Made by a program: the position numbers and the translations under genes. 38,140 bases of DNA, from the NCBI GenBank assembly GCA_033085395.1, contig JANQBS010000337.1, positions 1 through 38,140 of the forward strand, written 5' to 3'. Source of the DNA: Xanthoparmelia taractica. Its lineage: Eukaryota; Ascomycota; Lecanoromycetes; Lecanorales; Parmeliaceae. The notes beneath the pieces were generated by a model. The model worked only from the letters and a program-made list of their open reading frames with translations, did no database searches and was not told where the DNA came from. Of the stretch, positions 20,576 through 31,680 are shown piece after piece; position 1 is the stretch's first letter; the number at the start of each line of letters is the position of its first letter.

Positions 20576-20854
20576 TCGACTCTGCTCCGTAGCTCCGTAG
20601 AAGCGCTACCAAGTGAATGTGGCGTTTCCACCATCAATCCTGTCATTTTGCCACTGCCCTCGAGGAGAGTGTGGCTTAGACCGCCGATCATTTTCCCTCT
20701 AACAATAATAGAGTACTTCGTAGACATGGTCAATTTAGAGTCACGCAGATCAGCAATGAATGTGGTTAAATCTCGAGGGCCAGACTTGGGCATGATTACT
20801 TCGTACTTCTACTTCTACTGACACGTCGATTAATGGATCTATTAATATGATTAC

Positions 20855-20897
20855 CATTTTATTATTATTATCATCATCATCATCATCATCATCATCA
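20855..20897 (+). repeat. ATT then ATC trinucleotide microsatellite
   Basis: Several ATT units grade into about nine ATC units. The tract is non-coding and lies between convergent genes. It is probably polymorphic in length. Confidence 0.9.
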
Positions 20898-21591
20898 ATA
20901 GTGGTATTTTATGACCGCTGCCGGCAGTGGACAGCCATTAATTAATTATGGAAGTACTTCTAGACACCATAGCAGCTGATATAGCTACCGCTGGCACGAT
21001 CCTGCAGGCCAACAATCCAATCCTTTCACGAAAGAAGAAAGCTGATCCCTCTTTTCCTTGCACCTTCCCCTTCATAGCCCAGTGATGGAACCTAAGAGAC
21101 AACTCAACGCTAAGGCCTCGTCAACTCCGTAAGGTTATTCATTGAGTAATGTCATAGTTTCCATCTACGCCCCCTTTAGACGCGGCGCAATCTTCAAGCA
21201 CCTGTGCGCTTGGCTATCGAGTAACTTGTCTATTCTGCCAAGCTTCTAAGCTTAGCTGTCTATTTCACGTCTCTCCATGCTCTCTTCTCAGCCCTCTCAT
21301 CAGCTGTCTTTCGCAGCAGAAGCAACATCTTCCTGCTATGTACGCTCAACCGTATATACACCGTATCCTCGACCCCAAAAGCCACCAATCCGGCTGGCAA
21401 ATGCTCATGTTCTTAGTATGATTATCCTCTCATTCGCTGACCTCCTGCCCAAAGGGCAACAAAATGACACCCACTCAATGCGTCTATGTTTGCCTCTGAA
21501 GAGTCGACTGAAGACAAGGAAAGACGCTGAAGCCACCATGCTATGTAGACAGGTGGTGGCCACGACTTCTTTTTGACCTGCGATTGAGCTA

Positions 21592-24220
21592 CTACCGCGT
21601 GATGATGAGCGAAAACCCGTCCACCCATTGACCGCAAGAGCCCGATACACCCGCAATGCTGTATCCCCGAGGTGGTATTAGGGTGTGCCTGTTCCCGGAT
21701 CAATTAACGAGCTAGATTTGATAATATCATGGTGCGGCTAGACGAGACATACCCAGACCCACCGTTTGCGTTACCATAAACACCTGACCGTCTGCCTAGG
21801 CTTGTCAGGATTTCAATGCCGTCGATCCAGATGCCAGCTCGCAGATAGAATCCCAACAAGATTTCGCCTCGTCGAGTGTCTGTAGTCTGATGAGTGTTTC
21901 TGATTGACATGGACCGGGTGGGCACCTTCAACGCACCAAACATGAACTCGCTGCCGCCCGGCTGGCCTCCCCTTTTTCCAAACAGTTGGCTGGTTGAATC
22001 TTCATATAAGAATTCTAAGCCATCCAACGCGAAACCGTGATATACTTTGATCGAAGTCAGTAGCTTGGTTTGTATATGAGCTGTTTCGAGTATGACCTGC
22101 TCGGCTTTACTGCCTTCCTGCGCAGACTCCCCCAGCTTGCAACCTTTGAAACCCGGTTGCCCATTCGGTAGCTTCACCAGGTGGTTTTTTGATTTCAAGA
22201 GCGCATTGAAATCGAATATGTCATGGCTTCCTTGCCCGGCGGAAAAGATCTTGATCCTTAGTTTCTTGCTGCTTTTCCTGTCCTCTGGTAGCCGAGCTTT
22301 TAAATCATTTTCGGTAAGCAGAATCTGTCGAGGCGGACCGCCTGATTGAACATCGCCATTACTGTACTCAAGCCAAGCACGACAGGTTTCGTCCCCCTCG
22401 GCGAAGATCTCGACAAAGGAAATCCCTGTGGGAGCCGTTATGAGAGCTTTTCCATTATCAGCAGGCCACACCTGGATGCTCTCGTCTGGGTTGAGCGGCG
22501 CGTCTGTTGGTAATCGAAAGCATGGATGATTTTTGAAGCGTAATGTATCGAGTCTGTGCCAACCGCACTCGTCCTTTGGTAGGCACAATCGGACGCCCGG
22601 TGATTTTGTTCGAGTCGAATATGGTTCTCTGCAAAGAAATGTTCGATTCAGGCGCACGTAATCCCGCAGCATGATGCCAGACTCTTGATGGGGGCAGCCG
22701 AACAAGTGGCCAGTCTCGTGAAGGTGAGCACCTATTCCTATATTCGCAGCCTCCCAATTGCTCCCTGATTCGTTGCAATCGTTCGCAACAAAATTGGTGT
22801 TAGTCCTAGTGCAATCAGAGAAAGCAGGGACTACCTCCTCAATGCTTGCAGGATAGCTCTGCAGAGCTTGAGAGCCAAAAATTGCGAGCTGCACTTCGCC
22901 AGCGCCTCCACCGAGACCTGCATGCCCAGTGATAGTCTTTGCTTTTGTATCCCAGTGTGCATCAAGCAATAATAGCGAGATGTATTGCCTTTGACCTTTG
23001 ACAGGTTTAAAATGCTCTTTGACTGCTTCCATCGCGATGCTATAAAGCTCACCCTTGCGAGTGGCACTGTTGTACTGTTGTGCAAGATCTAGATCCCGAA
23101 TCTCTCGCACCGTTTTTTCTGTTCTCACAACATGCACTTTAGCTTCGTTCCTCATCTGCCCCATCTCTTTATCTCGAAAGGTCAAGGATCCAGTCTGCCA
23201 TTCTTCCTCAAATCGAAAGCACCTCCTTCCAAAGCCATTGCGATACATCTGTTCTCCCGTAAAAGCTTGCCATAAGTACGCCGCCATACGAAACTTCCGG
23301 ACCGCTATATCTAAATCGTTGCCTTCTCTCTGCTTTCGCTCCGGCACCGCGTCAAAAGTGGCCGGAGAGTCTTTTCCTAGCAGTATAACAAGTTGAAGCG
23401 GTGGTGAGTTGATTAAGGGAAGGAAGTTGATGTTGATCCAGGAGGAATGTGCGGGTAGAGAAGAGTTGTTGGGGCTAACTTTTGGAGACGTGAAATCAAA
23501 GCGTAATCGATTAGGACCGGGGGTCAAATGAACCAAGGCTTTGAAGTGGGAATCGCTGACGGGCCATATTGTTGCCGGGAAACTATCTTGATGATGGCAC
23601 ACGGTCAAATTACCGTCGAAGGTCTTTTCTGAAGGGTCACCTATCTGACCATACACGAGGAGCACTTTTTGATGTACCTGTCCAAGAGCTTTAGCGAAGC
23701 TCACAGAATGTTGTTTGTCTGGCTAGGCTAGGAAGCACCCACCCAGGAGTTGTCAGAAACAGACAATATCCGGGGCGCAAAGCTTGAAGTTGGCACCTTG
23801 GGAGTAGTAGTTCCGTTGATGGAGGGTGTGTTCAGTCCCTGCGCAAAGGAAACGTCAGCACCGCTGGTCGGCTCCCCCCAAGTTGTCCAGCACATGAGTG
23901 AGAGGTCTTTTGCCGAGCGGAAGAGGGCATACCATGAAGCTGCTCCTGTTGCTCACTGAGCTTAAGGGCATTGGCCTTTGAGGCAATGGTGTTATTGTGC
24001 CCGTTGACTTGCTCGTGACAAGAGTTGGGGTGGATTGGTGGGGTTGTATTGAAGAAGGGGCGGTGGAGGAAGCATAGACAGAACTAATAGTGGAAGAGGA
24101 CTTGGTAGTCGGAACAGTGGCATTGGTGCCGTTGGAACCGTTTGATTCATTAGAACTGTTTGGGGACTTTTCCGCCTTGGAGCTTGTCTTCCTGCGCCGA
24201 AAATCCCTGAAGAAAGGCAT
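21592..24220 (-). CDS. Zincin metalloprotease (YIL108W-like) with C-terminal jacalin-like domain, four exons
   Basis: In gene order the exons are 24220-23933, 23838-23743, 23677-21753 and 21688-21592 (801 aa). Introns are 94, 65 and 64 bp and all junctions keep frame. The start MPFFRDFRRRK opens a Ser/Thr-rich leader of about 100 residues. The catalytic motif HETGHLFGCPH, a metzincin-type HExxHxxGxxH, is at residues 448-458, with ligands H448, H452 and H458 and catalytic E449. Upstream the region from VHQKVLLVYGQIGDP (129) to PGPNRLRFDF is typical of the fungal 'putative metallopeptidase' family that includes yeast YIL108W. The last ~140 residues (about 660-801) have jacalin-lectin texture: SIKVYHGFALDGLEF, RRGEILLGFYLRAGIWIDGIEI and GYSIAGVSGSCGQWVDGF. 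No signal peptide is visible, so a cytosolic protein is likely. Substrate and sugar specificity are unknown. Confidence 0.92.
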
Positions 24221-24780
24221 TGTGGTTTGTAGATGCGTTGTGTATAACGTCAAGAGGACGTTTGTCCCTAATTGCCTTCAAATAACGAGAGCGTTCATGG
24301 AGAAAGGTGTGGAGTGGGATTGGTGAATGTCAGGGAAGATTGACCATGGAAGAAGCTCATGCCGAAAGAATGCTGGACGGCTCTGAAACGGGTGGTTTGA
24401 GGGTGCACAGAGAGACAAGAGATCTGAAAATCAACGAGAGGAAGGTTGGAAAGGAGAAAAGAGGCAATAATGATGGAAGAGATGGGTGCCAAGAGCAGAA
24501 AGATGGAAAGACAGTGAACTCTCTACATGAAGTAAATCTTGAAGAAGGAGGCAAGGACAATTGTAGGTACTTTACTTATCTTACCTTAGGTACCTTAGAA
24601 GTACCTTTCCTTACCGTAAGTAGTTAGCTGTCCTTACTGTGATAAATGTACTTTATTTAGGACTAGCCCTATCTAAGGTATTATTATCGCATTAGAAGTA
24701 CGGAGATCGGCACAGAAAGTCCTGGACATGCTAAGAATATAGGGCTGAGCGCATATTTCTCTACGTGATACCTGTGCTTT
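24221..24780. other. Promoter-side spacer at right edge of gene island
   Basis: Upstream region of the metalloprotease gene. The frame at 24307-24627 has no recognisable content. Near 24,580-24,610 there are clustered TTACCTTAGGTACCTTAGAAG-type motifs with small palindromes (GGTACC, CCTTAGG). Composition turns sharply AT-rich at about 24,780. Confidence 0.5.
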
Positions 24781-25144
24781 ATATATAACTTTATATATAT
24801 TTAATATAATTGCTATAAATCTCGATAACTCTCTTTAAAGATTCTAAATTTTAAACTTTAAAAATAAATATTTTAAATATATTTATCTGCGAGAAAAAGA
24901 AAAAAATATATTATAAAAATTAGTCTAAGAGATTATTTTACTTTATTCTCTCTATCTTCTTCTTATATTAATACACTTAATTCTTAAAGCGTTAGTTATA
25001 ATAATAATATACGTATATAAGCACTAACTCTAATTAAGACTAAAATAGTCTTAAAAATTATTATCGTAATTATTAATATATCTCGTTTAATAATTAGATA
25101 TCTTTAGAAGTAAGCACAAGATCGAGACTACGATTTATAGCAAT
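24781..25144. other. RIP-degraded DNA at right island border
   Basis: The sequence shifts abruptly to AT-rich, CpA-poor texture. No domain or frame was recognised. It lies between the gene island and the LTR-like patch at 25145. Confidence 0.5.
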
Positions 25145-25319
25145 TGTTACGAGTCTAAGAAAGTCTTCCGTAGGGACTTTCTGCGGAAGACGACTTCCTT
25201 ACTGAAGAAGAAGACGGGGAGGCTAAAATACATCGGTAGTAGCACAAGGCTACAGCAGATACTTATTCTCCGAGTTCTTTATAGAAATACATTATCTTCT
25301 TACTTACTTATTACTTACA
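25145..25319 (+). repeat. LTR-like patch with TG..CA borders, little mutated
   Basis: The patch runs from TGTTACGAGTC to TTACTTACTTATTACTTACA (175 bp). Near its left end an inverted pair, GTCTTCCG..CGGAAGAC, can fold into a hairpin. It has normal CpA and TpG content inside a heavily RIP-mutated block. It precedes a gag-like remnant on the same strand, as a 5' LTR would, but no matching 3' copy was found in the window. The LTR reading is therefore tentative. Confidence 0.45.
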
Positions 25320-27678
25320 CTTAGTAAATTAATAGTAACGCTTAAATTATATTATTACTTTATATTATTTAATCGTTAAGTATTAACGCTATATCTATAG
25401 TATTAGATTTATTATTAATAGACTTCTTAATTAAAGTATTATTATTATCGTTCTTTAATTCTTTATCTAAAGTTATTAAAGACTTTTATAATCACGTTAG
25501 ACTTCTATAAGTAGATATCGTAACTTTATTAAATTTAGCTACTTCGAAAGATATTATTATTATCTTAATTATTATTATATTTATTTTAAATCTTATTCGA
25601 ATTATTTATTAGATTTAAGCGTTTATAAAAGATATTAAGAAGATTTACGAAATTATACGAGATACGATAATCGTCTTAATCTATCTTATTAGTATTTATT
25701 TATATCTAGACTTAATTACTATAAGATCTAAATAGACTTTTTAGAAATTATTATATCTCTTTTATTAAAAGATTAATCTCTTATCTTTTCGATATTTAAT
25801 AAAGACTTTTAATAATTGTATTTATTATTTAAGAATTACTCTATTAATTAAGTAATTTTTTCGATAATATAAGTCTTCTTTTATAAAAAATATATTTAAA
25901 CGCTTAAAATCTATCTTATTAATTATTAAATCGTTCTTTATAAGAATAACATTAGCTATTATCTTAATAGAAGAAGTTATTTATAATAATCTTATTAATT
26001 CTACGAAGTCTTCTATAATAGATAAAGACTTTATCGAAATATAGCGTGCGAAGCTACGTGTTATGATAGTAGAATTTCGTAATATATTTAAATTACTCGA
26101 ATCGTCTAAATCGTCTAAAGCTAATAAAGTATTTATTATTAATATTAACAACGATAATAGTATACGCTAGAATTTAAATAATCTCGAATTCTTTAATTTA
26201 ATATATAATAAGAAGTTAATTAATACGTATATTACTCTTGAGTATATTAATAAAGAGACTTATTTTTAAGATATTTATCTCTTTGTAAAGCGAGTTAAAG
26301 AGATAATAATAATAAAGAATATCGAACTCGTTTAAAGTAATCTATAAATAAGCTTATAAGATATCGTTCTTAAATAATAAATAGCGAAGCTATTAAATAT
26401 TAAAAAGTAAATTATTAAGCTTAAAGATAAATTTAATAAGTAAGATTACTAGAAGCTCGCTTTAAGAAATTATCTACGATAATACTTAATATTATATTAC
26501 GAAAGTAATACTCGATAAAGAATATTATCTTACGTTATAAGTCACGTAAATACGCGTAGAAGATTATTTAATTAATAAAGAATATTAATATAAATCTTAA
26601 AAATTAGCTTAATCTTATCTTTTATAATATTAACTTAAAGTTATATTATAATATTAAGCGCTCGAATAAGAATATTACGTTAAGTATTTATCTTATTAAT
26701 ATCGATAAATATAAGTATACTTAATAAGCTTACGCTAGTAGATATCGATCTAGTAAAAGTATTTATTAGAGTAATTAATTATCGCGTTTTTTTAACGAAA
26801 GTAAACTAAATTAAATATAAGATAATTAGTATAATAACTCTTTTAATCGCTTTAATAATTAGTTAAACTTTCGATTAAGCTATTAAGCGAGTTTTTATTT
26901 CTATAATTCTACTTATATTTACTTAAATAATTCGATTTATTAAATATTATAATAATAATATTAAGTAAAAGATTAAGAATAGCTCTTAAGTCTATCGACT
27001 TTATTATAGCGTCTATAAATTACTTTTAATCTCGTAAATACGTTAGATTTACGCTTATCGCTATAGTCTAGAATTAATAATAGTTATTCTTAAGATAATC
27101 GATTAAGATAAGTATATTATATTATAATTAAGAATATTATAAAAGCCTTCAACGACGAGTATAAGTAATTAGCTAAATATTAATAGTATTATATTACTTT
27201 TATATCGAAAGATATAATATATAAAGATTATAAAAAGAACTCTTACGATCGTCTTAAGAACTCGTAGTATAATAATAACACTTTATTTCTACTTCTAAGA
27301 ATATCGATTACTTATATTTTAAATATAAGACTATCTTCTTATTTAAAAATAAGCTATTTCGATATCTTAAAGATCGATATTAAAAGTCTTTCGTAATTGC
27401 TTTTAACGCTAGTAGAAAGCTTTTTATAATCGCGTCTAACTTTAATAGAAAATTTATTATAAGTATTACGAATTTAGTAAAAGTAAACTTCGTTACTTTT
27501 ATAATAGTTAGGTTTAAAGTCTTATTAAATAAGTTTAAGTTATTAAAATTTAATTTTCGCGACTAAAAGTACGCTACGCTAAAAGTTAATTAATTCGATA
27601 TTAGCTATTTATATATATTTGGCGAGTAAACTAAGATTTATCTAGATAATAATTATTTCGTAATATTAATTAATTAAG
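25320..27678 (+). pseudogene. Degraded gag-type retrotransposon remnant
   Basis: The plus-strand frames are broken by TAA/TAG at Gln-like positions. Around 26,690-26,940 the decoded run is rich in Ser, Arg, Asn and Gln-type stops, with an A-Y-A-S-R-Y-R block. A close counterpart of this block occurs near 30,210 in the other plus-strand remnant. The segment ends directly in a family A LTR at 27679. No reverse transcriptase or integrase motif was seen. Confidence 0.55.
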
Positions 27679-27818
27679 TATTACGAAACGCACTTGCCAA
27701 GTTAATTAAGAAATCGACTAAGGTAAGTGCTTGACTAACTAACTTAGATAGATTTTTTCAACTTAGAAAAAGAACAAGACTTACGTACACAACTAATTAT
27801 ATATCTATTACTATTATA
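27679..27818 (+). repeat. LTR (family A), plus orientation
   Basis: This reads TATTACGAAACGCACTTG to CTATTACTATTATA and matches 31531-31680 and the reverse complement of 3620-3759. Both end dinucleotides, TG and CA, have become TA, which fits RIP. It closes the gag remnant to its left. Confidence 0.75.
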
Positions 27819-28350
27819 GTATGATAGCAACGCTCAAATAGCTATTATTAGCTATTTTAGAAGATTCTTTATTATTACTTTATTATTACTTAATTAAAAT
27901 AACTCTTCTCCGCGAAGAACTGTATTCTATCTGGTGAGATTCGCATATAAAATCATCGGAATTCTTACCCGAACGATCGGAATCTCACTAAGTTCGTTAA
28001 AAAAAAAAACTTATCAAACTTATCTCCCTCACACTCAATCGCTATAGCTCGCTTATTATTGCTACATTACTATACTACTACTATTATAGACAATATTACT
28101 ATCGTTTTAAAAAAGAAAATACTATACTATTTGATTGCATATATACGTTAATGGAAAATCTTTCTTATTAATATAATACTATCTCTTCGTTATCAAGAAG
28201 ACTATTATTCTAGCTTCGTTAGCTTTAAATTCTATCTCTCGAGATATTATTATTTTAATCTTTCAAATAGACGAATTTCTATATTTCGATTACACTTTTA
28301 TTAGTCTCGTTATCGACGATATTAAATAGTTTATCATCGATATCGTTAGG
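27819..28350. other. Moderately mutated spacer, no gene seen
   Basis: This stretch has more balanced composition than the flanking retroelements. It holds an imperfect inverted pair, GGTGAGATTC (near 27,930) and GAATCTCAC (near 27,980), that could fold into a short hairpin. An A10 run follows at about 28,000. No frame or domain was recognised. Confidence 0.4.
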
Positions 28351-28838
28351 GTTAATTTCAGTGCTGACGATAGTTGAAATAGTTAGTTTTGAGGGCCAAA
28401 CTGCATCAACTACTGGGTTTCGAATCTAGAACTACATCAACTGTCTTATATACACGAATCAACTATCAACTATTAATTAAATTAATAGTAAAGCAGTTTT
28501 AATTATTAATAAAGATGATAGAATAGAAAATAATCTTAATACGTTAATATAGAACTAAGTATATAAAGCTAAGTAAATAGAGCTAAGCGAATAGGGCTAA
28601 GACTAGAACTAAGGTATTTAAAGTATCTTAACGTATATTAATCTAAGTCTAAAATAGTTAAGTTATTATTTACCTAGAATATCGTTAAAACTATTAGTGA
28701 ATTAGTTGGTTTTCAGATTAAAACCACATCAACTGTCAACTACTAGACCTTAAATTGTATCGTCAACTGCTAGAATCAACTAATTCAACTATTGATGAAG
28801 CAGTTAGTTGATACACCATCGCCAGCACTAATTAATTT
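28351..28838. mobile_element. hAT-like non-autonomous TIR element with 8-bp target duplication
   Basis: The element is 28359-28830 (472 bp). The left end is CAGTGCTGACGATAGT; the right end, reverse complemented, is TAGTGCTGGCGATGGT. The flanking 8-mers are GTTAATTT (28351-28358) and ATTAATTT (28831-28838), differing by one G-to-A change. Both TIR differences and the flank difference are RIP-type transitions. An 8-bp duplication with CA(G)-starting TIRs fits the hAT superfamily. The interior has repeated ATCAACT and AACTGC motifs near both ends and no coding capacity. Confidence 0.75.
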
Positions 28839-29309
28839 CAAGTCTTCAAAGATCGTAAAAGAAGTAACTATGTAGACAGTAGATTGCTGTTGTAGTCAGC
28901 GTGCTAGTAATTCTTCTAATAGTCAAATGAATCAAATGCACTAATAGCAGTAGAAATGGCTCGCCAAGCCCTAGGTGATTACGGAGGCCTTTCGCAACAC
29001 GATGTCAAATGCGATAGCGAGCTCAGCTCAATAACGTGATGGTGAAGTGAAGTGAAGTGATGGCTAGAATAATGGCTAGAATGCTTAATAACGTGATGGT
29101 GAAGTGGAGTGATGACTAGAATAATGGCTAGAATACGTTCGCATGATTCTATATAGAGTAACTTCTTCTATATATAGTATATTTCCCATATCCCTGCATA
29201 TAACATGAGATACTTCTGCATATATTAGAAATTTCTCAGACCCTTTCATGATACCAGCACGTCTCCCAGATTATCTCATAAAAATCAAATGATATAATCT
29301 CAATATTAT
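28839..29309. other. Relict low-RIP patch with short tandem repeats
   Basis: CpA and TpG are common here, unlike in the flanks, so this stretch was probably never a recognised duplicate. It contains a tandem duplication (listed next) and AT-rich stretches. No gene was recognised. Confidence 0.5.
29031..29133 (+). repeat. Imperfect tandem duplication of about 60 bp
   Basis: ATAACGTGATGGTGAAGTG.. followed by GTGATGGCTAGAATAATGGC and TAGAAT occurs at about 29,031-29,080 and again at about 29,090-29,133. Within the first unit GAAGT is further repeated (GAAGTGAAGTGAAGTG). These are nested short tandem duplications in a patch that escaped RIP, as expected for repeats below its length threshold. 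Confidence 0.75.
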
Positions 29310-29372
29310 ATCATATCATGAAATGGTATCGACACCCCATATCCCAGATCATCCCAGACCTTTCCGACCCGT
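29310..29372 (-). repeat. Divergent partial MITE end (M1-related)
   Basis: The stretch ends GACCTTTCCGACCCG followed by TA, the same TIR as M1. The 45 bases before it resemble the M1 right end (ATGGTATCGA.. and CCATATCCCA..) but differ at many sites. No matching left end was found. It may be a divergent or truncated M1 relative. Confidence 0.5.
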
Positions 29373-29375
29373 AAT

Positions 29376-31190
29376 CGAATTCTACTTTAAATTCAAGCAC
29401 GAACCCTACTTTAAATTTAAGTATAAATTCTACTTCTAGAGATACTTTAAATAACTCTAATATAACTAGAAATAACGATATTAATTAGTAGAATATTAGC
29501 TTTTTATAGCAATAATAAACTACTTTATAAGATCTTCTACGTAGTGTATCTAAATTACTTAGTAAGCGAGAATCGCTAGAATAGAATAATATTAATATTA
29601 TAGTAGAAACTATATTAGCTAGTAGATGAAATACTAATAATATAAGATTCTTTAACTCGATATATATAAATAAGTCGATAACTTTCGATACTTCTTTAAT
29701 AAAGTATATAAAGTATATATTAAAAGAGATCTACTTTCGAAATATATATTTCTTTTAAAGTATACTTATAACGTAGCTAGTATTAAGAGTAATAAGCTCG
29801 TTTATATAAATCTCTAAACTTATTTTAAGAGATTTACTTTAAAGTAATAATTAAGTAAGCTTTTTAATAATAATAAGTGTTTTATAAAGCTTAAAAATAA
29901 ATTAGATAAGTAAGAGAGAATATTAATTAAACGATTTAAAGTATTTATTAATATAATAACTAATTCGTTATTAAAGAAGAGATACATTTTAAGAAATATT
30001 ATTAATAAAAGAGAGTCTCGAGAGTACGTATAAAGATTCTTATATACTTCGAAAGATATCTATTTAATTAAAATTAAAAATTAGCTTAATATAATTTATA
30101 ATAATTTAAATATTAAGCTGAGACGTAACTTAAGAAGATTAAAGAATTAAATTATCTTATATAATTTTCTTAAGAAGATAAATAATCTTAAGTATAATTA
30201 ATAAATCTACGCAAATAGATATAATTCGAGAATATATAGATTTTCTTCTTTAGGAAATGTCTTTGCGAGATCTTCTTAAAATCGTTCTTCTTAAAATTAG
30301 AGTGATAGCAATAGAGGTATTTCTAATTAGTATTAACCTCGTTTACAATAGTAATTTTCTTAATAATTTCGATCTTAGTAAAGTGTAGATTCTAATTATT
30401 AATATTAGCGACCTTATTTTTAGTAGTCTTTTCGTTAATTTAATAATTAATATAAGAGTTAAAACGCTTAATTAACTTAGTTATTTCCTCGTTAATTTAA
30501 CGATTAGAATATTTATTTAAATTCGCAGCAAAACGCTTAGTAAATACCTCGTTAGTCTCTATAAATCCTCGCTTTAAACGTATTAAATTCGATCTCGAAA
30601 AAAATATTAATTAATATTTCTTAGAATAAGAGAATAGACGCTTCTTCGACTACATAAAGACTATAAGATTTTCTCTACTCTTAACATTATTAATAAGCTA
30701 TTATAATATTATATTAATTTATTTTAGATAATAAATAGAGTAGATAGACTTATCTATAGACTTACTATTTCTATAAAATAAAGAGTTTATTCTATTTTTA
30801 TAATAGTATAATTAAAGCCTTATTCTATATTATAGAATAATTCTTTTCAACGCTCTCGGCCTTAATATATCTCGTCTATTTCTATTAATAATAATAATCC
30901 TATTAATTTAGAAATTGAACGACTTTTTAATAAACGAATTATTAAGAAAGAACGTAATTTAAGTATAGAATACCTAGTAAGATAAAAGAAATATAATTAT
31001 AAGTATAATTAATGATATAATATCAAGGATCTTAATAATACTTCTAAGTTAATAAAGGAGTATAAGGAGAAAGTCGCTAGAATTCGAGCTATCACATCTA
31101 CATTAATCTTATCTCCGTCTTTTCAGGCAAAAATAGAAAGAGAACGTTTCAAAAAACATAATATCGCTACTTTATCAATGCCTTTGTAAG
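29376..31190 (+). pseudogene. Degraded family A retrotransposon gag remnant, plus strand
   Basis: A plus-strand frame of gag texture can be followed through many TAA/TAG stops at Gln-like positions. It has a capsid-like helical region (29,900-30,180). An exceptionally Gln/Asn/Ser/Arg-rich stretch follows (30,200-30,500), and then a Lys/Arg-rich tail with long runs free of stops (30,900-31,190). From about 30,575 rightward it has an inverted counterpart at 3760-4640. No protease, integrase or reverse transcriptase follows before the LTR. Confidence 0.6.
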
Positions 31191-31530
31191 CCGAATATCT
31201 ATTACCGCTGCAATCAAGCGTTTAACGAGTATTATCGATCGAGATTAATTACCCTCTACTCGATAACGTTTATATAATTAATAATGCATAATCGTTATTG
31301 TGATATAAGAATTGATTGCATTGTATCTATTGTTATTATTATTATTTATTTACTAACTAACATTCTAACTATATAATTTAATCGTCGAAATAATCTAACT
31401 ATTATTAACTTCCCGTTAATTTTAGTATACTATTATCACATTACTTAATTAATAAGGTTTTTCTATATACTTTAATATGTATATAATAGCAAGCGAGATC
31501 GCTCGCTTTTTCTTCTATTGCGGGGAATAC
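31191..31530 (+). mobile_element. Family A 3' untranslated region with conserved hairpin
   Basis: This lies between the end of the gag-like frame and the LTR. AAGCGAGATCGCTCGCTT at 31491-31508 forms a 7-8 bp stem with a 3-nt loop, followed by a T run. The inverted copy keeps it intact at 3782-3799. GCGGGGAATAC just before the LTR is a plausible polypurine tract. A 65-codon minus-strand frame here is chance. Confidence 0.6.
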
Positions 31531-31680
31531 TATCACGGAAAACGCACTTGCTAAGTCAATCAAGAAATTAGCTAAGGCAAGTGCTTGGCTGGCTTGGCTA
31601 GCTAACTTAGATAGATTTTTCCAGCTTAGAATAATCAAGACTTACACACCTCAACTAACCTTACACCCATTGCTATTACA
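31531..31680 (+). repeat. LTR (family A), best-preserved copy
   Basis: This 150-bp copy begins TATCACGGAAAACGCACTTG and ends CCCATTGCTATTACA. It keeps CpA, TpG and a GGCTGGCTTGGC duplication lost in the other two copies. It gives the clearest view of the family A LTR. Confidence 0.75.

Larger units (their letters stand above)
19712..21591. other. 1.9-kb convergent intergenic region (CP2 gene / metalloprotease gene)
   Basis: This stretch holds both 3' UTRs. A T-rich run (19,740-19,760) just after the CP2 stop may belong to its 3' processing signal. Frames of 60-100 codons at 19879-20104, 20326-20592 and 20509-20793 show no recognisable domain and no splice support. Short repeats at 20541-20575 and 20868-20897 are listed separately. 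I see no RNA gene. Confidence 0.5.

Noticed and set aside
19879..20793. Several 60-100 codon frames in the convergent spacer on both strands
   Set aside because: They overlap each other in different frames, show no recognisable motif, and include microsatellite-like repeats.
31441..31638. 65-codon minus-strand frame
   Set aside because: It overlaps the family A hairpin and LTR, which are non-coding, and is disrupted in the other two LTR copies.
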